The notes under the pieces: model-generated | Seen by the model: the letters and a program-made list of their open reading frames with translations, nothing else | Database searches by the model: none | Told to the model about the DNA's origin: nothing | In this document: positions 54,819-62,950 of the stretch, in pieces | How positions within the stretch are numbered: position 1 is the stretch's first letter | Layout of the letters: every line of letters starts with the position of its first letter | Source: Roseateles amylovorans | Lineage (GTDB): Bacteria > Pseudomonadota > Gammaproteobacteria > Burkholderiales > Burkholderiaceae_C | Length of the DNA stretch: 64,000 nt | Assembly (NCBI RefSeq): GCF_025398155.2 | Contig: NZ_CP104562.2 | Location: 1,364,001 to 1,428,000, forward strand | Direction: 5' to 3' | Translations under genes and position numbers: made by a program

Positions 54819-55811
54819 ATGTCCGTCGAACCACCTCGCTTCTCCGTCGTCATTCCGCTCTACAACAAGGAAGGTCAGATCGCCCGGGCCATTGATTCGG
54901 TGCTGGCCCAGTCCTTCCAGGATTTCGAGATCGTAGTCGTGGACGACGGCTCCAAGGACCGCAGTGCGCAGGTCGTGGCGGCCTATGCCGATCCTCGCGT
55001 GCGTCTGCACCGGCAGGCCAACGGCGGTGTATCGGTCGCACGCAACCGTGGCGTCGAATTGGCACGCAGTGACACCGTGGCCTTTCTCGACGGCGATGAC
55101 GCCTGGTTTCCCGATCACCTGGACCGGCTTTGGCAGATGCGCACCGCACATCCCGACGCGGTGGCATGGGCGTTGAACTATTTCGTTGTCGATGTCGCAG
55201 GTGGGAAGACGCCGGGAGTGACGGTGGTCTCGGAGCCACGTGTGCTGCTGACTCCGGAGAACTTCTTCCGAATTGCTCGGCACGGCACGCCCGTGTTCTC
55301 GTCGGCCGTCGCCGTGAGTCGAGCCGCCATTCAGCGCGTTGGGGGCTTTCCGGCCGGCATTCGCCTGGGGGAAGACATCGACACCTGGATCCGTCTGTTG
55401 TTCATCGGGACCATTGTGTTTGATAGCAAGCCAGGGCCCTGCTACCACGCCGATGGCGACAACCGGGCGCTGGTCAATCACGCGCCGCCGGCACGTTATG
55501 TCTTTTTCGATACCGATGAGGCCTGGGTGCGGGCCCATCCCGAGGCCAGGCAGGTGGCCGAAGACATGGAGGAGTTCCACAACTTCTTCCGCTTGGCCCA
55601 TGCCCATCATCAAATCAAGTGGGGCGACAAGGCGGCGGGCCGCGCGGTGCTGCAGTCCTGCAGGACGACCGTCTTTGCCGGCGAACGCCGCAGGCTGTTG
55701 CGGATGAGTCTGTTGCCCCAGGCGCTGTATCGCGCCCTGGGTCGGCTTAAGCGCGCCCCGAGATCGGCGACGTCCGCCGGAACTGCAGTCTCCTCCACCA
55801 GCAGGTCCTGA
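54819..55811 (+). CDS. Glycosyltransferase family 2
   Basis: A 330-residue GT-A fold enzyme. The N-terminus RFSVVIPLYNKEGQIARAID is followed by IVVVDDGSKDRSAQVVAAY, GGVSVARNRGVELARSD and FLDGDDAW with the DxD-type metal site. The C-terminal part is less conserved and ends in a basic tail. The sugar donor cannot be told. The ATG at 54819 (MSVEPPRFS) was taken; a longer frame from 54708 adds an unlikely leader. The 129 bases before it hold nothing else recognisable. Confidence 0.9.
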   Translation: MSVEPPRFSVVIPLYNKEGQIARAIDSVLAQSFQDFEIVVVDDGSKDRSAQVVAAYADPRVRLHRQANGGVSVARNRGVELARSDTVAFLDGDDAWFPDHLDRLWQMRTAHPDAVAWALNYFVVDVAGGKTPGVTVVSEPRVLLTPENFFRIARHGTPVFSSAVAVSRAAIQRVGGFPAGIRLGEDIDTWIRLLFIGTIVFDSKPGPCYHADGDNRALVNHAPPARYVFFDTDEAWVRAHPEARQVAEDMEEFHNFFRLAHAHHQIKWGDKAAGRAVLQSCRTTVFAGERRRLLRMSLLPQALYRALGRLKRAPRSATSAGTAVSSTSRS

Positions 55812-55812
55812 C

Positions 55813-57327
55813 GTGAGCAAAGGCAGGCTCGGGGCCAATCTGGTCAGCAACGTCGCATTCTTCGCGCTCAACATCGTCGTCTCGTTATGGCTGGTGTCCT
55901 TTCTGGTTCGCCAGCTGGGCGTCGCTGCCTACGGGATGGTGCCGCTCGCGGTGACCGTCGCTGGCTACTTCAATGTCATCACCGCCGGTTTGAATGCCGC
56001 AGTGGGGCGTCACCTCACCGTGGCGCTGAGTGGCGGTGATCACGCGCGCGCCAGCAGCATCTTCAATTCGTCCCTTTGGGCCGGCGTACTGGTGGCACTG
56101 TTGATGTGCGTGCTCGGCTTGCCACTGCTGACCCACATCGCGCAATGGATTGAAGTGCCTGCGGGTTGGGAGCGGGATGCAGGATGGTTGTTCTTCCTCA
56201 CCGTGGGTGGGCTCGCGGTGACGACCTTGGGGACTCCCTTCCAGTCGGTGGTCTACAGCCACAACCGCTTTGACCTCCAGAATCTGGGCAACATCCTCGG
56301 CTTGGTTCTTCGGGTCACCGTGGTGCTGGTGCTGTTTCGTTTGGCGACGCCCCAGTTGTGGCACGTCGGGGCGAGCGTTCTGGCAGCGGCGGTGGCTACG
56401 ATTGCGGTGGTGATCGTGGCGGCGCGCCGTCTGGCACCTTCGCTTCGTCCTCAACTGAGCGCATTCTCCTGGCCGGTCGTCAAGGAGGTCAGCGGCACCG
56501 GTGGATGGGTGTTCATCAGTCAGATCGGTACCTTGCTGCTGATCAACATCGATCTGCTGGTGGCCAACAAGGTGGTTGGCGCTGCAGCGGCAGGTCAATA
56601 TGCGCTGGTGCTGCAGTGGTCGCTGCTGCTGCGCAACTTTGCCCTGGTGGTGTCGGGCGTGTTTGGTCCCACGATCCTCACGCTGCATGCCCAGAATCGA
56701 ATCCAGGAAATGATCGACTATGCACGGTCGTCGGTGCGCCATCTGGGTCTGGTGATGGCCATTCCGATCGGCATCGTCTGCGGTTTTTCCGAGTCCATCC
56801 TGCGTGTCTGGCTGGGCCCGGAATTCGCACCGTTGTCGCTGGTGATGGTGATTGCCACGGCCCATCTGGCGCTCAATCTGGCCTACCTCCCACTGCACAA
56901 CATCAGCCTTGCCACCAACCATGTGCGACTGCCCGGCATCTTGCAGGTGGTGGCGGGCGTGGTGAACCTGGGCCTGGCGATTGCCTTGGCCAAGGTGTGG
57001 GGCCTGTATGGCATCGCGATTGCTGGGGGGCTTGTCTTGCTGCTGCGCAACCTGGTGTTCACGCCGCTGTACGCCGCTCGCATCTTGGATCGCCCCTGGT
57101 GGACCTTCGCCCGGGAGGCGCTGCCTATCCTGCTGATGGCGGTGCTGATCTTCCTGGCCTCACTGACGGTGTCCCGCAGCCTGTCCCCAGCGTCCTGGCT
57201 CAGTCTGGGGGGATCCGTTTGCGGGGTTGGGGCCTTCGGTGCTGTCTTGTTGTGGACGGTCTTCCTCCGGCCTGAGCACCGCGCCTTGGCGATGGACAAG
57301 GTACGGCGCAAGTTGAAGCGAACCTGA
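55813..57327 (+). CDS. Wzx-like lipopolysaccharide/oligosaccharide flippase
   Basis: A 504-residue membrane protein with about 14 hydrophobic segments of the MATE/MVF-like polysaccharide transporter kind (NVAFFALNIVVSLWLVSFLV, QLGVAAYGMVPLA, WVFISQIGTLLLINIDLLVA). It should flip lipid-linked EPS units across the inner membrane for the Wzy-like polymerase at 43910. The start is GTG at 55813, one base after the glycosyltransferase stop. Its presence with a Wzz-like EpsF and a Wzy-like protein supports a Wzx/Wzy-dependent route. Confidence 0.92.
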   Translation: MSKGRLGANLVSNVAFFALNIVVSLWLVSFLVRQLGVAAYGMVPLAVTVAGYFNVITAGLNAAVGRHLTVALSGGDHARASSIFNSSLWAGVLVALLMCVLGLPLLTHIAQWIEVPAGWERDAGWLFFLTVGGLAVTTLGTPFQSVVYSHNRFDLQNLGNILGLVLRVTVVLVLFRLATPQLWHVGASVLAAAVATIAVVIVAARRLAPSLRPQLSAFSWPVVKEVSGTGGWVFISQIGTLLLINIDLLVANKVVGAAAAGQYALVLQWSLLLRNFALVVSGVFGPTILTLHAQNRIQEMIDYARSSVRHLGLVMAIPIGIVCGFSESILRVWLGPEFAPLSLVMVIATAHLALNLAYLPLHNISLATNHVRLPGILQVVAGVVNLGLAIALAKVWGLYGIAIAGGLVLLLRNLVFTPLYAARILDRPWWTFAREALPILLMAVLIFLASLTVSRSLSPASWLSLGGSVCGVGAFGAVLLWTVFLRPEHRALAMDKVRRKLKRT

Positions 57328-57452
57328 TGGGCGATGGGTGGGCCCGTCCGGCCCTGCTTTCGGTGACGGAACTGCATGGGCCAACGCGCGGGCTCTCTGA
57401 AGGCCCTCGGCCTTCTCGCCGTTTCGGATAGTGATGATTGGAGATTGACGAG

Positions 57453-58013
57453 ATGGGTTTGATTTCGCGGATCGTAAGAAAGTTGTTGGGACAATCGACA
57501 GCACCGATCGCATTCAAGGCCAAGGGGGAGGGGTGTGGCATCGCTCCGGGAAACGATTTTGTCTTTCCGGAACGGATCTCCCTTGGCAGCCATGTGCATA
57601 TCGAAGGCAATGGTTATTTCAACGGTCAAGGCGGCCTGACCATCCACGATCACGTGATCTTCGCGCCCGGTGTTGCCGTGATGACCTCGATGCATCGCTA
57701 CAGGGGCGCGTCCATGGTGCCCTACGACGAGGTCGACCTGCTTCGTCCGGTGACGATCGAGCGGTTTGTCTGGGTCGGCATGCGGGCGATGATCTTGCCC
57801 GGCGTGACCTTGCGCGAAGGAACCATTGTCGGCGCGGGCGCGGTGGTGACCAAATCCCATCCCGCCGGCGCGATCCTCGGGGGCAACCCGGCGACGCAGA
57901 TCGGTTCGCGGGACATGGAAGCGTTCCGAGAGTTGGTCGCGCAAGGGCGGCACTATCTTGTGCTCAAGCAGAAGCAGGGCCTTCGCAAGCGTGAGGTGCT
58001 GGATCCACGATGA
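57453..58013 (+). CDS. Acyltransferase with left-handed beta-helix (LbetaH) repeats
   Basis: A 186-residue hexapeptide-repeat acetyltransferase. Repeats run through SLGSHVHIEGNGYFNGQGGL, IHDHVIFAPGVAVMTSMHRY (with the catalytic-type His) and VWVGMRAMILPGVTLREGTI, ending VGAGAVVTKSHPAGAILGGN. This is the Maa/WbbJ-like group acting on sugars. The start at 57453 (MGLISRIVRK) follows GGAG at nine bases. It overlaps the next gene by ATGA. It probably O-acetylates an EPS sugar from acetyl-CoA. Confidence 0.9.
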   Translation: MGLISRIVRKLLGQSTAPIAFKAKGEGCGIAPGNDFVFPERISLGSHVHIEGNGYFNGQGGLTIHDHVIFAPGVAVMTSMHRYRGASMVPYDEVDLLRPVTIERFVWVGMRAMILPGVTLREGTIVGAGAVVTKSHPAGAILGGNPATQIGSRDMEAFRELVAQGRHYLVLKQKQGLRKREVLDPR

Positions 58014-59092
58014 ACATGCCGGTGACACAGTCGCTCCGACCGCCGCTCGCGTCACCCCCGCCGGTGGCTTCTCACCGCGCGGACTGGATCGATGTCGCCA
58101 AAGGCATGGGGATTTTCCTCGTCGTTTACGGGCATGTGGCGCGCGGGTTGGTGAACGGCGGGGTCCCCATGGACCTGTGGTGGTTCGCTCACGCGGATGC
58201 GCTGATCTACAGCTTCCACATGCCGCTGTTCTTCTTGCTGTCCGGCTGGTTTTTCGTCGGATCCCTGACGCGGCGCGGTCCGAAGGATTACTTGGTGGGC
58301 CGCGTGGCCACGGTGCTCTATCCGTACGTGCTGTGGTCGTTGTTGCAGGGCGGGGTGGAGCTGTTGCTGTCCGGCTGGACCAGCAAGCCGCTCGCGGTGG
58401 GGGAGGTTCTGGCACTCGGCTGGGCGCCGCGGGCTCAGTTCTGGTTCCTGTATGCGCTGTTTCTCATGAGCCTGCTGGCGCTGCTGCTGTGTTTCAAACA
58501 GCCACGCCGCGGGGTGCTGGCACTCATCCTCCTGGGTGGCGTCGCCTTCGCCTTGCAGCGACGTGACTGGCCGATGCCGCTGGCGTTGGTGTCCAGTCAC
58601 CTGCTGTTCTTTGCGTTGGGCGCCTGGCTCGGTGCAAGGCGGATGAGCGCGTCGGCAGCCTCGCGCTTGCTGCTGGCCGGCGCCTTGGTGAGCGGGGTTG
58701 CTGTGCTGTGGATGCAATCGCAGAGCGTCGACTGGCCAAAGGCCTTCCGTCTGGCCGCAGCTGTGTTTGGCACCTGCCTCGTCATGCTGCTGGCGATCGC
58801 TCTGGATGCGCGCCGCCGTGGGGCGGTACTGGCCTCATTTGGGCGCGGGTCGATGGCCATCTTTCTCCTGCACATCCTCGTGGCCAGCGGTGTTCGTATC
58901 GTATTGCTCAAAGTGATGGGAATCCGGGATCCCGCCGTCCATCTGGTGGCCGGGGTGACAGCCGGGATGGTCGTGCCTTGGTGCGTGTGGCGCTGGGCGC
59001 ATGGCCGCGCGGCCATGGCGCTCTTCGAAATGCCGCCGACGTGGCGGCAGCGGTTGCTGGGGCATCGGGACATTCGCACGGCGACCGCCTGA
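58010..59092 (+). CDS. Membrane acyltransferase (acyltransferase 3 family), second copy
   Basis: A 360-residue protein with about ten transmembrane helices. The conserved DWIDVAKGMGIFLVVYGHVA, then FHMPLFFLLSGWFF with the His of the family, and MAIFLLHILVASG fit acyltransferase 3. It differs clearly from the copy at 45427, being closer to the OafA/YcfT-like short group. It likely acylates the polysaccharide or its lipid-linked precursor. ATGA overlap with the preceding acetyltransferase suggests the two are made together. Confidence 0.9.
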   Translation: MNMPVTQSLRPPLASPPPVASHRADWIDVAKGMGIFLVVYGHVARGLVNGGVPMDLWWFAHADALIYSFHMPLFFLLSGWFFVGSLTRRGPKDYLVGRVATVLYPYVLWSLLQGGVELLLSGWTSKPLAVGEVLALGWAPRAQFWFLYALFLMSLLALLLCFKQPRRGVLALILLGGVAFALQRRDWPMPLALVSSHLLFFALGAWLGARRMSASAASRLLLAGALVSGVAVLWMQSQSVDWPKAFRLAAAVFGTCLVMLLAIALDARRRGAVLASFGRGSMAIFLLHILVASGVRIVLLKVMGIRDPAVHLVAGVTAGMVVPWCVWRWAHGRAAMALFEMPPTWRQRLLGHRDIRTATA

Positions 59093-59361
59093 TCAGTCAG
59101 ACAGCCAAGCCTGATCCGTCTGAAGCGGGCGCTTCGCTGCGGTTGCCGGGACTGGCCATGGCGGCCGCCGTTCACGGTCCTTCCGTCCCGGTCCCGGGTG
59201 GCGCAGTTGGTGGTTCCGCACCCCATTCGTGAGCTGAATGCTTTCACAGTCGCACGAAACCTGCTTGCCAACCCCTGACTGAGCGGGGACTCGCTGAGGG
59301 CGGGTGCGTCCGCCTGGGCGAGAATCGGAGGTGATTCGCAACGCTCAACGCGGGAGCAGGC

Positions 59362-60369
59362 TTGAAAGTACTCGTCACCGGCGCCGCCGGCTTCATCGGC
59401 ATGCATGTCAGCCAGATTCTCCTGGCGCGGGGTGACCAGGTCATCGGCCTGGACAACCTCAATGACTACTACGACCCGCAGCTCAAGCAGAACCGCCTGG
59501 CTCGGCTGACCTCGCACCCTGCCTTCCAATTCGTGAAGCTGGATGTGGCTGATCGCGAAGGGATGTCAGCGCTTTTCGCCCAGCACCGGTTCGACCGGGT
59601 GGTCCACCTGGCCGCTCAAGCGGGTGTGCGCTATTCGCTGGAGAATCCGCACGCATACATCGAATCGAACATCGTCGGCTTCACCAACATCCTGGAAGGC
59701 TGCCGCCATCACCGCGTACAGCATCTGGTGTATGCCTCCAGCTCGAGTGTCTACGGTGGCAACACGCTGATGCCGTTCAGCGAGCATCACGGCGTGGACC
59801 ATCCGGTCAGCCTGTATGCCGCGACCAAGAAGGCCAATGAGCTGATGGCGCACACCTACAGCCATCTGTTCGACCTGCCGACGACCGGTCTGCGCTTTTT
59901 CACCGTCTACGGGCCTTGGGGACGGCCGGACATGGCCCTGTTCCTGTTCACCAAGGCCATCCTGGCGGGAGAGCCCATCAAGGTGTTCAACCATGGCCGG
60001 ATGATTCGCGACTTCACCTATATCGACGACATCGCCGAGGGCGTGGTGCGTGTGCTTGACCGTGTGGCTACCGCCGATCCGGCGTATGACCCGATCGCCG
60101 CGGACCCCGCACGCTCCAGCGCGCCTTACCGCGTCTTCAACATCGGCAACCACGACCCGATTCCGTTGATGGACTTCATCGGCGCGATCGAGAAGGCCGT
60201 CGGGCAGGAAGCGAAGAAGGACTTCATGCCGTTGCAAGATGGTGATGTGCCCGCCACGCACGCGGACGTCGAGGAGCTGGCGGCCTGGACCGGCTTTCGG
60301 CCGGCGATGCCGGTGCCGGAAGGCATCCAACGTTTCGTTGCCTGGTATCGCGAGTACTACAAGGTCTAG
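59362..60369 (+). CDS. NAD-dependent epimerase, probable UDP-glucuronate 4-epimerase
   Basis: A 335-residue extended short-chain dehydrogenase that interconverts UDP-glucuronate and UDP-galacturonate. The NAD motif GAAGFIG (7-13) and the catalytic Tyr152-x3-Lys156 (LYAATKKANE) are present. NDYYDPQLKQNRLARL and FTVYGPWGRPDMALF are typical of UDP-GlcA 4-epimerases. The start is TTG at 59362 after GGGAG; the protein then begins MKVLVTGAAGF. The 269 bases before it contain no other gene. It acts on the product of the ugd gene that follows. Confidence 0.92.
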   Translation: MKVLVTGAAGFIGMHVSQILLARGDQVIGLDNLNDYYDPQLKQNRLARLTSHPAFQFVKLDVADREGMSALFAQHRFDRVVHLAAQAGVRYSLENPHAYIESNIVGFTNILEGCRHHRVQHLVYASSSSVYGGNTLMPFSEHHGVDHPVSLYAATKKANELMAHTYSHLFDLPTTGLRFFTVYGPWGRPDMALFLFTKAILAGEPIKVFNHGRMIRDFTYIDDIAEGVVRVLDRVATADPAYDPIAADPARSSAPYRVFNIGNHDPIPLMDFIGAIEKAVGQEAKKDFMPLQDGDVPATHADVEELAAWTGFRPAMPVPEGIQRFVAWYREYYKV

Positions 60370-60508
60370 ACATGTCCCGGCCCGATGATCCCGCGCTTGG
60401 GCGTGGGCGCAACTGCTGCGGGCGCGAACGAAGTCTGGATACGAATTTCGATCCGCCGTTGGGGCGGGCCAAGTCTTTTGAAGTGGGCGTTAAATTGGGA
60501 GTCAGCGC

Positions 60509-61849
60509 ATGAAAGTCACGACGATCGGTACCGGCTATGTAGGGTTGGTCACCGGCGCCTGCCTGGCGGAAATGGGTAACCATGTGGTGTGCCTGGATGT
60601 GAACGCCGAGAAGATCAAGATGCTGAACGATGGCGGCATCCCGATCCATGAACCGGGCCTTGACGCCGTGGTCTCGCGCAACGTCGCTGCCGGACGCCTG
60701 CAATTCACCACCGACGTGGATGCGGCGATCAGCCACGGGACCATTCTGTTCATCGCCGTTGGCACGCCGCCGGGCGAAGATGGATCGGCCGACTTGCAAT
60801 ACGTGCTCAGCGCGGCACGTTCCATCGGTCAGCGCATGACCGACTACAAGGTGGTGGTCGACAAGAGCACCGTGCCGGTGGGCACCGCCGACAGGGTGCG
60901 CGCTGCCATCGATGCCGAACTTGCGCAACGCGGCACGCCGATCGGCTTCTCGGTGGTGTCGAATCCCGAGTTCCTCAAAGAGGGCGCGGCGATCGAGGAC
61001 TTCATGAAGCCGGACCGAATCATCGTCGGTTCAGACGATGATCAGGCTACGCTGATGATGCGCGCGCTCTATGCGCCGTTCACCCGCAGTCACGATCGCT
61101 TGATGGTGATGGATGTGCGCAGCGCTGAGTTCACCAAGTACGCGGCCAACGCGATGCTGGCGACCCGCATCAGTTTCATGAATGAACTGGCACTGTTGGC
61201 AGAACAGGTGGGCGCAGACATCGAATTGGTGCGTCGCGGGATTGGTTCAGACCCGCGTATCGGCTACCAGTTCCTTTATGCCGGTGCCGGTTACGGCGGT
61301 TCATGCTTCCCGAAGGATGTGAAAGCGCTGGTACGAACCGGCCGTGAGCACGATCAGCCCTTGCATGTGCTGAACGCTGTGGAAGAAGCGAACGAGCGTC
61401 AGAAGCGGGTGCTGGTGGACAAGGTGGTGGCTCGTTTTGGCGAGGACCTGAGCGGGAAACGCTTCGCGCTATGGGGTCTGGCTTTCAAACCCAATACCGA
61501 CGACATGCGCGAAGCACCGTCGCTGGTAGTGATTCATGAGTTAAGCAAACGCGGGGCCGCCGTGGCGGCCTATGACCCGGTCGCGATGAGCGAAGCGGCG
61601 AAGCTGCTCAGCCATGTGCCGGGGGTGAGCTTCTGCGAGCGCGCGGATCACGCCTTGGCCAATTCTGACGCCCTGATTGTCATCACCGAATGGAAGGAAT
61701 TCCGCACGCCGGATTTCGACCGGATCAAGTCGGAGCTCAATCAGGCGGTGGTCTTCGATGGCCGGAATCTGTATGAGCCGGCGACGATGAAGCTGCTGGG
61801 CATCGAGCATCATGCAATTGGGCGCGGAACGACGGCCCCGACGGCGTGA
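60509..61849 (+). CDS. ugd: UDP-glucose 6-dehydrogenase
   Basis: Oxidises UDP-glucose to UDP-glucuronate. The 446 residues hold the NAD motif IGTGYVGLVTGACLAEMG (6-23), SNPEFLKEGAAIEDF (151-165), the catalytic Cys266 in GGSCFPKDVKAL, and LAFKPNTDDMREAPS. Length and motifs are standard. GGGAG stands ahead of the ATG. With the preceding epimerase it supplies uronic acids for an acidic EPS. Confidence 0.96.
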   Translation: MKVTTIGTGYVGLVTGACLAEMGNHVVCLDVNAEKIKMLNDGGIPIHEPGLDAVVSRNVAAGRLQFTTDVDAAISHGTILFIAVGTPPGEDGSADLQYVLSAARSIGQRMTDYKVVVDKSTVPVGTADRVRAAIDAELAQRGTPIGFSVVSNPEFLKEGAAIEDFMKPDRIIVGSDDDQATLMMRALYAPFTRSHDRLMVMDVRSAEFTKYAANAMLATRISFMNELALLAEQVGADIELVRRGIGSDPRIGYQFLYAGAGYGGSCFPKDVKALVRTGREHDQPLHVLNAVEEANERQKRVLVDKVVARFGEDLSGKRFALWGLAFKPNTDDMREAPSLVVIHELSKRGAAVAAYDPVAMSEAAKLLSHVPGVSFCERADHALANSDALIVITEWKEFRTPDFDRIKSELNQAVVFDGRNLYEPATMKLLGIEHHAIGRGTTAPTA

Positions 61850-61981
61850 TGCGCCTTGATCTGTCGATGCTGCGTCGGCAGACGTTCCACCCGGACCCAT
61901 TTGCCGGACGCTGGGCTCGTCGGCGTTAAGCTTTCGCCTCAGATCACTCGACGTGCCTCGTCGGCCGTGGGTGGTCGGCCA

Positions 61982-62009
61982 TCAGAAAACAGAAGTCAGA
62001 AAACAGAAG
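61982..62009. repeat. 14-bp perfect tandem repeat upstream of kdsA
   Basis: tcagaaaacagaag occurs twice side by side, a purine-rich, AT-rich stretch ending 12 bases before the kdsA start and just before its ribosome-binding site (AGGA, 62012-62015). Confidence 0.8.
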
Positions 62010-62021
62010 ACAGGATCCGAC

Positions 62022-62861
62022 ATGGTCAAGATCAATCAGATCGAAGTGGACAACGAGAAGCCGTTCGTGCTGTTCGGCGGCGTGAACGTGCTGGAGTCCG
62101 AGCAGTTCGCGGTGGATGTGTGCGGTGAATATGTGCGGGTGACCCAGGAGCTGGGCATCCCTTACGTCTTCAAGGCGTCCTTCGACAAGGCCAACCGGTC
62201 GTCCATCAAGAGCTATCGCGGACCAGGCCTGGAAGCCGGTCTGAAGATCTTCGAAGCGGTGAAGAAGGCCCACGGCGTGGCGGTGCTGACCGATGTGCAT
62301 GAGCCTTACCAGGCCGCTGAGGTGGCCGCGGTGTGCGATGTGCTGCAACTGCCGGCCTTCCTGGCCCGTCAGACGGATCTGGTGATTGCGCTGGCCAAGA
62401 CCGGTCGGGTGATCAACATCAAGAAGCCGCAGTTTGTCAGCCCGCCGCAAATGAAGAACATCGTCGAGAAGTTCGAAGAAGGCGGCAATCCGAACCTGAT
62501 GCTGTGCGACCGTGGCGCGCAGTTCGGTTACGACAACCTGGTCGTGGACATGCTGGGTTTCGGTGTGATGAAGCAGGTCAGCGGCGGCAAGCCGGTGATC
62601 TTTGACGTGACCCATGCGTTGCAGCAGCGAGAGTCGGGCGCGGCCGCATCCGGAGGTCGTCGCGGTCAGGTGACCGAGCTGGCCCGTGCGGGGATGGCGG
62701 TGGGTCTGGCGGGACTGTTCCTGGAGTCGCATCCGGAGCCTGAGAAGGCGCGTTGCGACGGCCCGAGTGCCCTGCGCCTGTCCCAGCTCAAGCCTTTCCT
62801 GGAGCAGGTCAAGGCCATCGATGATCTGGTGAAGGCCATGCCGGCGCTGGATACCAACTGA
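62022..62861 (+). CDS. kdsA: 3-deoxy-8-phosphooctulonate synthase (Kdo-8-P synthase)
   Basis: Condenses arabinose-5-phosphate and PEP to Kdo-8-phosphate. The 279-residue sequence follows E. coli KdsA closely: PFVLFGGVNVLESEQFAVDV, FKASFDKANRSSIKSYRGPG, LPAFLARQTDLV, INIKKPQFVSPPQMKNIV, DRGAQFGYDNLVVDMLGF, and RCDGPSALRLSQLKPFL. Asn22 in GGVNVLES stands where metal-dependent enzymes have Cys (AGPC), so this is the metal-independent class. Position at the end of the EPS locus suggests Kdo in the polymer or its anchor; a housekeeping LPS role is equally possible. Confidence 0.94.
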   Translation: MVKINQIEVDNEKPFVLFGGVNVLESEQFAVDVCGEYVRVTQELGIPYVFKASFDKANRSSIKSYRGPGLEAGLKIFEAVKKAHGVAVLTDVHEPYQAAEVAAVCDVLQLPAFLARQTDLVIALAKTGRVINIKKPQFVSPPQMKNIVEKFEEGGNPNLMLCDRGAQFGYDNLVVDMLGFGVMKQVSGGKPVIFDVTHALQQRESGAAASGGRRGQVTELARAGMAVGLAGLFLESHPEPEKARCDGPSALRLSQLKPFLEQVKAIDDLVKAMPALDTN

Positions 62862-62950
62862 CGCTGGAGACGGACTGAATCGTGGGGCCACGGGCGCTGG
62901 CGTCAACAGCCCCGCCGCGATCTCTCATCATTGCCCGCTGGCACCAGGGG

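Noticed and set aside
61982..62009. The 14-bp tandem repeat before kdsA as a regulator-binding site
   Set aside because: Direct purine-rich duplication with no dyad symmetry; kept as a repeat but slippage is a simpler explanation than an operator.
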